Shown here piece by piece: positions 59,048 through 64,000 of a DNA stretch of 64,000 nucleotides. Position numbers and translations under genes: made by a program. Position 1 is the first letter of the stretch. Every line of letters begins with the position of its first letter. This stretch comes from Morinoia aosen (taxonomy: Eukaryota; Arthropoda; Malacostraca; Amphipoda; Talitridae): assembly GCA_030386875.1 (NCBI GenBank), contig CM059559.1, forward strand, positions 63,688,392-63,752,391. The letters are read 5' to 3'. The notes beneath the pieces were generated by a model. That model saw only the letters and a program-made list of their open reading frames with translations, made no database searches and had not been told where the DNA came from.

Positions 59048-59203
59048 GTTCTCAGTATAATGAAATTTTTATCAGTGATTTTTGCTCTCCTATTTTTATT
59101 GAAATAATAACCAATATGTTGATTGGTTCGCAGATTTACCTCATTATATAGTATTATCATATAGCAACTCTTTAATATTTTAGATCGCACTGCAGAATTC
59201 GGA

Positions 59204-59392
59204 TTGAAAGCAAGAAGAGCCCGAGACAGGCACGGGAAACAAGGATCATCTTCGCTGGAGGTTACTTCAGGCGTTGATGAAGATGCATCTCATTTGAAAG
59301 TCTCAGCATCAGACATCGGAAGCGAGGACGATGAATGGAACCCTGAAGAATTTGATCTCAGGCTGCTCATGTGGGCTCGTTTGTGCGAATAA
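59204..59392 (+). pseudogene. acidic coding patch (sister of 12340-12900)
   Basis: 62 residues: KARRARDRHGKQGSSSLEVT, GVDEDASHLKVS, DIGSEDDEWNPEEFDLRLL, then a stop after ARLCE. In repeat A the frame continues past this point (CEEISSASVVNEGG), so the TAA here is a later change. Style resembles transposase N-termini; the true family is unknown. Confidence 0.45.
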
Positions 59393-59962
59393 ATTAGTAG
59401 TGCATCTGGCGTCAACGATGGAGGCTTTGCATACTCGTTTTTGCCGAACACTGGCTGTTTGAATGTTCACGTTTCAAAGGTATCATTATATTATTTTTCC
59501 TATAGCATTATTTGCAACTGTATGCATAAGCGGAAAACTTGAAAATGCTTTTACTAGCTGGGCAAAATTGTTTATTTTAACTACGCTGAAGCCAACAATT
59601 TTTTATCATGAGGAAACGTTCGTAGGAACCGAACATATGCAATATTGTAAATGTGTAACTTTTTGAGGTAATGGCACTCTTTCACCTGACAGCAGCAGCC
59701 TCTCACGATCTGTATTTTATATTTTAGGTTTTCCGAAGGAAGCAAGCCATTCCTAATGAAGTAAACATACTCCGATGCTAATTCATAAATATCGTGAAAT
59801 TATTGAGGAACAAGTGGGTAATAGTCGACATGAATTGTTGGTAAAAAATGAAGTGTCTCACGTAAATGAAATACATGACAAAATTCCTGTGAGGAGTCTA
59901 CCTATAACATTTACAATACTCGTTTCTGTCAAACGAATATACACGTGACGATATGTACCGTA

Positions 59963-61258
59963 ATACCTGCAAAACTGCTCTAACTCGTTCCAAAATTTCA
60001 GCCCAGTTTTGAAAGCACCGCAGTTTTGAAGACACATCAAAGAAAACCGAGCGAGAGTAAAACTTATTTAAAACTGCAAAAAAGTTGAAATTGCAAGAGT
60101 TTTCAGGAATTTCTTCTTGTAAAAAAACTGAATTTACGTTTAGTATAATCGAAAATTATAAAACTTTCAGTTTAAATGTGATTGAATACATGAAGGTTAT
60201 ATATTTTTAATACAATAAGGTTACAAATATATGCAATACAATAAAGGTTACAATATAAGGTTATATATTTTTACAATCATGGTATGGAAGTAACTTTAGC
60301 AGAAATTATACAGTTAATATGTGTAAATAAAAATGTAAATAAAGTAGAAAATGTAGATCAGATACTTACTCTTCTCTATAATAGCTCATTAGTGCGTCTA
60401 CATATCGCTAAAATGATTTTAGCCTCCAGGGATCATTTTCTACTCCTAATGCCTTCTCCTTAAGTTTAGTTGTAAGTTCATTAAATTCAGCTAACGCTAA
60501 ACAATTAAAATTTTCTGCAGTATTCCTGCTTTCCATTTCTAAATATTCTTCACGAGCGTTAGCTTCTGTCAGATCCTTATAACTAATTCATCATTTGACA
60601 GCTCATATTCATTACATTTTATTTCATTTTCCACATCTTCTACTGTGATATCATCTAAGTTAGCTCTATTGGCAAGTTATTTAAACTCGTCTTCTTTTAA
60701 TTTTAGCCTCTTCTGACTCAATTGTACGTCATTCTCTCTTTGGCTTCTACCCCATTGGTATCGCATAGATTCAGCAACAGCAATCGTCTCTTCTGTGCAA
60801 GTTTTTCTTCTTTGCGATATTGCATTTGGTACAAGTATTTCATGCCCCTCAATTTTATCTTTATTTTGAATAGTGAGTCCAACGATGGATTTAGGAATTC
60901 CAGTTTCACGAGAAATCGCAATTACTTCATTCCAGCTTTAAACTTTTCAATAATTTTTAATTTGTTGTCTCTACTTATAGTTTTATCTTCGTAACACCAG
61001 CTCCCTTCCTTTTGACAGTTTTCCTTTTTTACAGTTTAATATTTCTTTAGTTTTACGCTCCATTTGTAGGGGTTTACTCTGTAGAACTAAATATGTACTA
61101 CGATTTTTGAGCTCTATACTTTTCTTTGTTTACTTTTGAGAAGCTGTCTACAGTGAAATAGCTGCAAGTCGGCTAGCGCAGTTTTGGAAGCGCAGTTTCT
61201 AAATCAAAATCGCAGTTTTGAATTTTCGTAGTTTTGAAGTCAGCAATTTTGCAGGTAT
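59963..61258 (-). mobile_element. pogo/Tigger-like DNA transposon, internally deleted
   Basis: Terminal inverted repeats ATACCTGCAAAACTGC and, at the other end, ATACCTGCAAAATTGC, flanked by TA; absent from repeat A. Subterminal GCAGTTTTGAA words repeat. On the minus strand an ATG at 61063 opens MERKTKEILNCKKGKLSKG. After frame changes a CENP-B/pogo-type HTH is visible: DNKLKIIEKFKAGM, ISRETGIPKSIVGL, KDKI. Near 60400-60690 a C-terminal acidic tail reads DDITVEDVENEIKCNEYELS. The DDE core between them is gone, so this is a non-autonomous, decayed copy. Confidence 0.75.
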
Positions 61259-61369
61259 TATAGTATTATAAAATTATTTGATTGATATTTATTTTTTACT
61301 TCTAGAGCATATGTGTACAACTGGCAGCCCTTGGGCCAGTGTTGTAAAATTATTGATTTATAAATTACT

Positions 61370-61740
61370 CAACTTTTTACATCACTCCTCTCAGGGGGAT
61401 ACAACTATTGTATGTATGGGAATTAGCGCTCTCAGTGGGATTATGTGAGGTACCGAGCTAAATGTTGGTCGGCTTTCTTTTTGTTGAAATAAAATAAATT
61501 TTTTGTTTTGTTACGGACCGTCTTTCTTCGGTTCACTGCTGTTCTGTTTTTCTGCCCTACTAATTTTTTCTTCAACTTTTTTCTTGTTTCATAAATTTCT
61601 TCTCTAGCTTACTGTTTCGATGCCCCTTGTGCATTGATTCCGCGTTCCCTTAACTCTAATCTAAATGTTGCCTTCATCCTTCATCTCTTTGAACATATTT
61701 GTCGTGGTAATGGGAGGCTAAAACTTTATTTTAATCAATT
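61370..61740 (+). repeat. dispersed 380-bp repeat, unit B2
   Basis: Sister of 13500-13900, with CTCAGGGGGATACAACTATT, GGTTCACTGCTGTTC and GATTCCGCGTTCCC. Confidence 0.6.
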
Positions 61741-62439
61741 AATTAATTTTTACATCACTTTATTTGTAAACATTGCTGTGGCTCTAGAGTCGCCACGTTT
61801 GACTCTAGTTTGTCTGTCTCACGGTAAGAAAGTAAAAAGATGGTCTGCTGAGGCCATAGCTAATCCCAGCATAGTGTCCCTCAATGATTTATGAGCATAC
61901 GAAATGTGTGGGAGGGATTTGTGTAACATGCTGCTCTATTGACATAAGGTCAAAGTTAGAAACAGCAAGTTTTATATTCCTATCTTTTTTTTATTTTCTA
62001 AAGATTGCTGTTGCGAATGAGTGTTGCCGTACCGAATGATAGCATTTGTAGGTTAGTTTTATTTCTAGTCCCGGATGCTAATGTTTATGCTTTTTTTGCC
62101 GAACAGCTCTGCTTTTGTTTTAATGAATAAACTGTTTTGTTGTTGAGTATAATGTGCAATATTATATCCTTGTATTTTTTTTCTCCAGTTTGGTAAAGAT
62201 CAGCAAAGATTTACTTTAAAAATTCTTTGTTGATTAGTATAGTTTATGGAAGATAATTGAAATTTTTCGCTCATGGTCAGTGAAGATCTTTGCATAAATC
62301 GATGCCGATCAAACACTTCAAAACCGGACACACTGCACTAATTGCAGATTCTTCTGCGAAGGTATTTAATGATCTACCGAGAAATTTTGCAATTAATTGC
62401 AATAATCTTCAAAGATAGGTGAAGCCATTTCTGATTGGG

Positions 62440-62960
62440 CTGTTATTGATGATTGGAAAATAAACTCATCTTTCAGCTCTCAGAACGATCAGAACAAACC
62501 ACTTGTATTTGATGCAGATGATATCAAAAAGTTCATTGGAATCTGTATAATCATGTATGTAGTGCATCTTCCAAATACGAGAGACTATTGGAATGACAGT
62601 CTTGGAAGTAAGCTGGTTCAAGAGACAATGTCAGCAAACATGATTGTAAAAATTAGACAATTTGTTCACTTTGCCAACAACGAAAATGATTTGCTGTACA
62701 ACGATGCTCAAGTTGACAGGCTCTTCATACTTCATCCGGTTGTTGAGACATTTAAAGAACGGTTTCAGCTCATCACTTTGAAGAATGTCTTTCTATAGAT
62801 GAGGAAATATATCCAACATAATCAAGGAGTTACATGAAACACATTTACCCTCAAAGCCACACAAATGGGGGTGCAAATTGTTTGTATTGTGTTGTGATAC
62901 TGGTTTCTCATACGATTTTAAAATGTACGCTGGACAGGAGAACAACGCAGTTTATAGATT
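62440..62960 (+). pseudogene. piggyBac-like transposase fragment, copy P3
   Basis: Reads DWAVIDDWKINSSFSSQN, FDADDIKKFIGICIIMYVVH, PNTRDYWNDSLGSKLVQETM, VKIRQFVHFANNENDLL, then after a frame change KLFVLCCDTGFSYDFKMYAG. This is the piggyBac core up to the stretch after the first catalytic Asp, of a different subfamily from P1 and P2. A splice-acceptor-like TCTTTCAG at 62470 may mark an exon start. It is cut at 62965 by copy 4 of the CCCAATTG family. Confidence 0.8.
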
Positions 62961-63190
62961 TCCTACCCAATTGAAAATCGAGGACGTCCCGCCGATGTGT
63001 TATGGCCGAGCAAGGGATAATGTAAGAGACGTATCGCCGGTAAATCATCTCCGCATCATAGGCGAAATGTCCACTTAGGGACGAAATTTTTGGCCCAGGG
63101 ACATCGGCGGCCACCTGAGATGATCGACCATTTTACGTCTTTGCTCGTCTCCGGCATGTCTAATTTCGCCGGCGATACGTACATGATACG

Positions 63191-63365
63191 CGGCTGGCCA
63201 TCCTTGAATTCTGCTTAAAAAAAAACTCTCGGCCTACGCACAGCCGAGATTTATCGCCTCTGAACGACCCTCAAATTTATATATAGGGTCGTTCAGAGGC
63301 GATAAATCTCGGCTGTGCGTGTCCGAGAGTTTTTTTGAAGCAGAATTAAAGGATGGCCAGCTGCG
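63191..63365. repeat. 80-bp-arm hairpin in copy 4
   Basis: Arms 63191-63270 and 63285-63365 are near-perfect complements (GGCTGGCCATCCTT ... CCGAGATTTATCGCCTCTG, GAACGACCC) around a short AT loop. The arm sequence corresponds to the single-copy GCCGTCCATG / ATCGCTCCC / CCTCTGAACC region of copies 1 and 2. Confidence 0.9.
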
Positions 63366-63617
63366 TATCTATATTTATAGATACAATTATATATTTATTT
63401 AGGTATTTATATAATATATATATAAATTTCTGAGTCGTTCAGTAGCGATAACCTTGGTTGTGCGCTGCCGAGAGTTTTTTAATCGCAAAATTGAAGGATT
63501 GCCAGGCTCAAATCATACATACATTAATAGGGAAAATGTATTAATGTATTAGTAGAGTTTATGGGCGATTGCTCGTAACGGCGAATACCCTAAGCTGAAA
63601 TGCCGTAAACCGGAGAC

Positions 63618-63653
63618 TCACAATATATATATATGTACATACATATATATATG

Positions 63654-63702
<49 letters not shown>

Positions 63703-63740
63703 GTATACTTATTTATATATATATGTATATATAAAACTGC
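63618..63740. repeat. TA/TATG microsatellite
   Basis: Alternating TATATA runs with TATGTATA and TACATA words. The Tyr-Ile-rich minus-strand frame here is spurious. Confidence 0.9.
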
Positions 63741-64000
63741 AAATATATAACATATTTGACGGCTGCTCTCCAGGATGACAATGTCGCTGAGCGTAGCCGA
63801 GCTTTTAAAAGTAAATCCTTTATTCAAAGAATTTCGAAGAAAGAATTAAAATGGAAGTCAGTGGAAGGACACTGGGAATCCGTTTGACCAAAGCGCGTCT
63901 ACAAGCCTTGTGCACAGGCACAAAATTGGAAAAAATTTATGGAAGATAAAAATTGGAGAAAAAAGTAAAAGGTGATGAAAAAAGACACCAGCGAACCGGG

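Larger units (their letters stand above)
57423..59102. mobile_element. Penelope-like element, head-to-head inverted pair
   Basis: A 1.68-kb insertion flanked by a 12-bp target duplication, AATAATAACCAA, at 57411-57422 and 59103-59114; repeat A has the empty site at about 12249. The left half is a minus-strand partial copy with the endonuclease domain. The right half is a plus-strand partial copy with part of the RT. Both 3' ends point outward, giving inverted arms of about 350 bp. Each arm carries a hammerhead-like core. Inverted partial tandems are known for Penelope elements. Confidence 0.85.
54895..62450 (+). repeat. dispersed repeat B (sister of 10723-15165)
   Basis: Matches repeat A throughout: GAAGCTCATACTAGGAATAC at the left, the DUF4806-like exon, the 380-bp units B1 and B2, the acidic frame and the CAATAATCTTCA end. 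It is stretched by three insertions that A lacks: 55590-56440, 57423-59102 and 59963-61258. At its right side similarity passes into a piggyBac-like coding stretch that A does not retain. Confidence 0.75.
62966..64000 (+). mobile_element. CCCAATTG-TIR family, copy 4 (runs off window)
   Basis: CCCAATTGAAAATCGAGGAC starts directly after TA at 62964, inside the piggyBac frame. Subterminal GTATCGCCGG and its complement recur at 63030 and 63165, as in copies 1 and 3. Behind them are a long hairpin and a third partial arm (63423-63512: GAGTCGTTCAG, GCCGAGAGTTTTTT), then a TA/TATG microsatellite. The other end is not in the window. The last 250 bp (63745-64000) show nothing further. Confidence 0.75.

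Overview
The window looks like intergenic, transposon-packed DNA from an arthropod, most likely an insect. This rests on the AT-rich base composition, the absence of any clear host gene, and the mix of residents: Ty3/Gypsy, piggyBac, Penelope-like with GIY-YIG, pogo/Tigger, Harbinger-like, and DUF4817- and DUF4806-type remnants. I cannot name the species. All alignments here were done by eye, so identities and some edges are approximate.

Layout. 1-7.4 kb: a Ty3/Gypsy element on the minus strand, cut by the window start; gag, protease, RT, RNase H and integrase are recognisable. 8.2-8.9 kb: a foldback element with a near-perfect 137-bp palindrome at its core. 10.7-15.2 kb: repeat A, which carries a DUF4806-like exon, an inserted tRNA-derived SINE and an inserted foldback element. 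15.4-19.8 kb: two decayed piggyBac copies in opposite orientation around an old Gypsy pol fragment. 22.1-31.8 kb: copy 1 of an unnamed TIR family that starts CCCAATTGAAAATC and is flanked by TA. Inside it lie a 4-kb element with CCACATGG-rich ends, two foldbacks with DUF4817-like remnants, a third foldback and a 15-bp minisatellite. 37.1-39.2 kb: copy 2 of that family, 2.07 kb, a multiply deleted derivative. 43.7 to about 48.6 kb: copy 3, inverted, with a longer minisatellite and two later insertions (a Harbinger-like element flanked by TTA and a foldback). 49.2-54.2 kb: exon-like coding pieces on the plus strand, including piggyBac N-terminal exons and a pair of exons joined by a phase-consistent splice. 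54.9-62.45 kb: repeat B, the sister of repeat A, split by a foldback, a Penelope-like insertion with a 12-bp target duplication and a pogo/Tigger insertion. 62.4-64 kb: a piggyBac fragment interrupted by copy 4 of the CCCAATTG family, which contains an 80-bp-arm hairpin.

The most notable system is the CCCAATTG-TIR family. Five copies are seen, with a core of about 4.7 kb that has no recognisable transposase. At a fixed subterminal position it carries a 15-bp minisatellite whose length differs between copies (about 18 units, about 29 units and a trace). Comparing copies and the A/B pair gives clean empty-site evidence for most of the nested insertions, so the window can be read as a stratigraphy of successive invasions. 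No rRNA, tRNA gene, CRISPR array or intact host gene was found.
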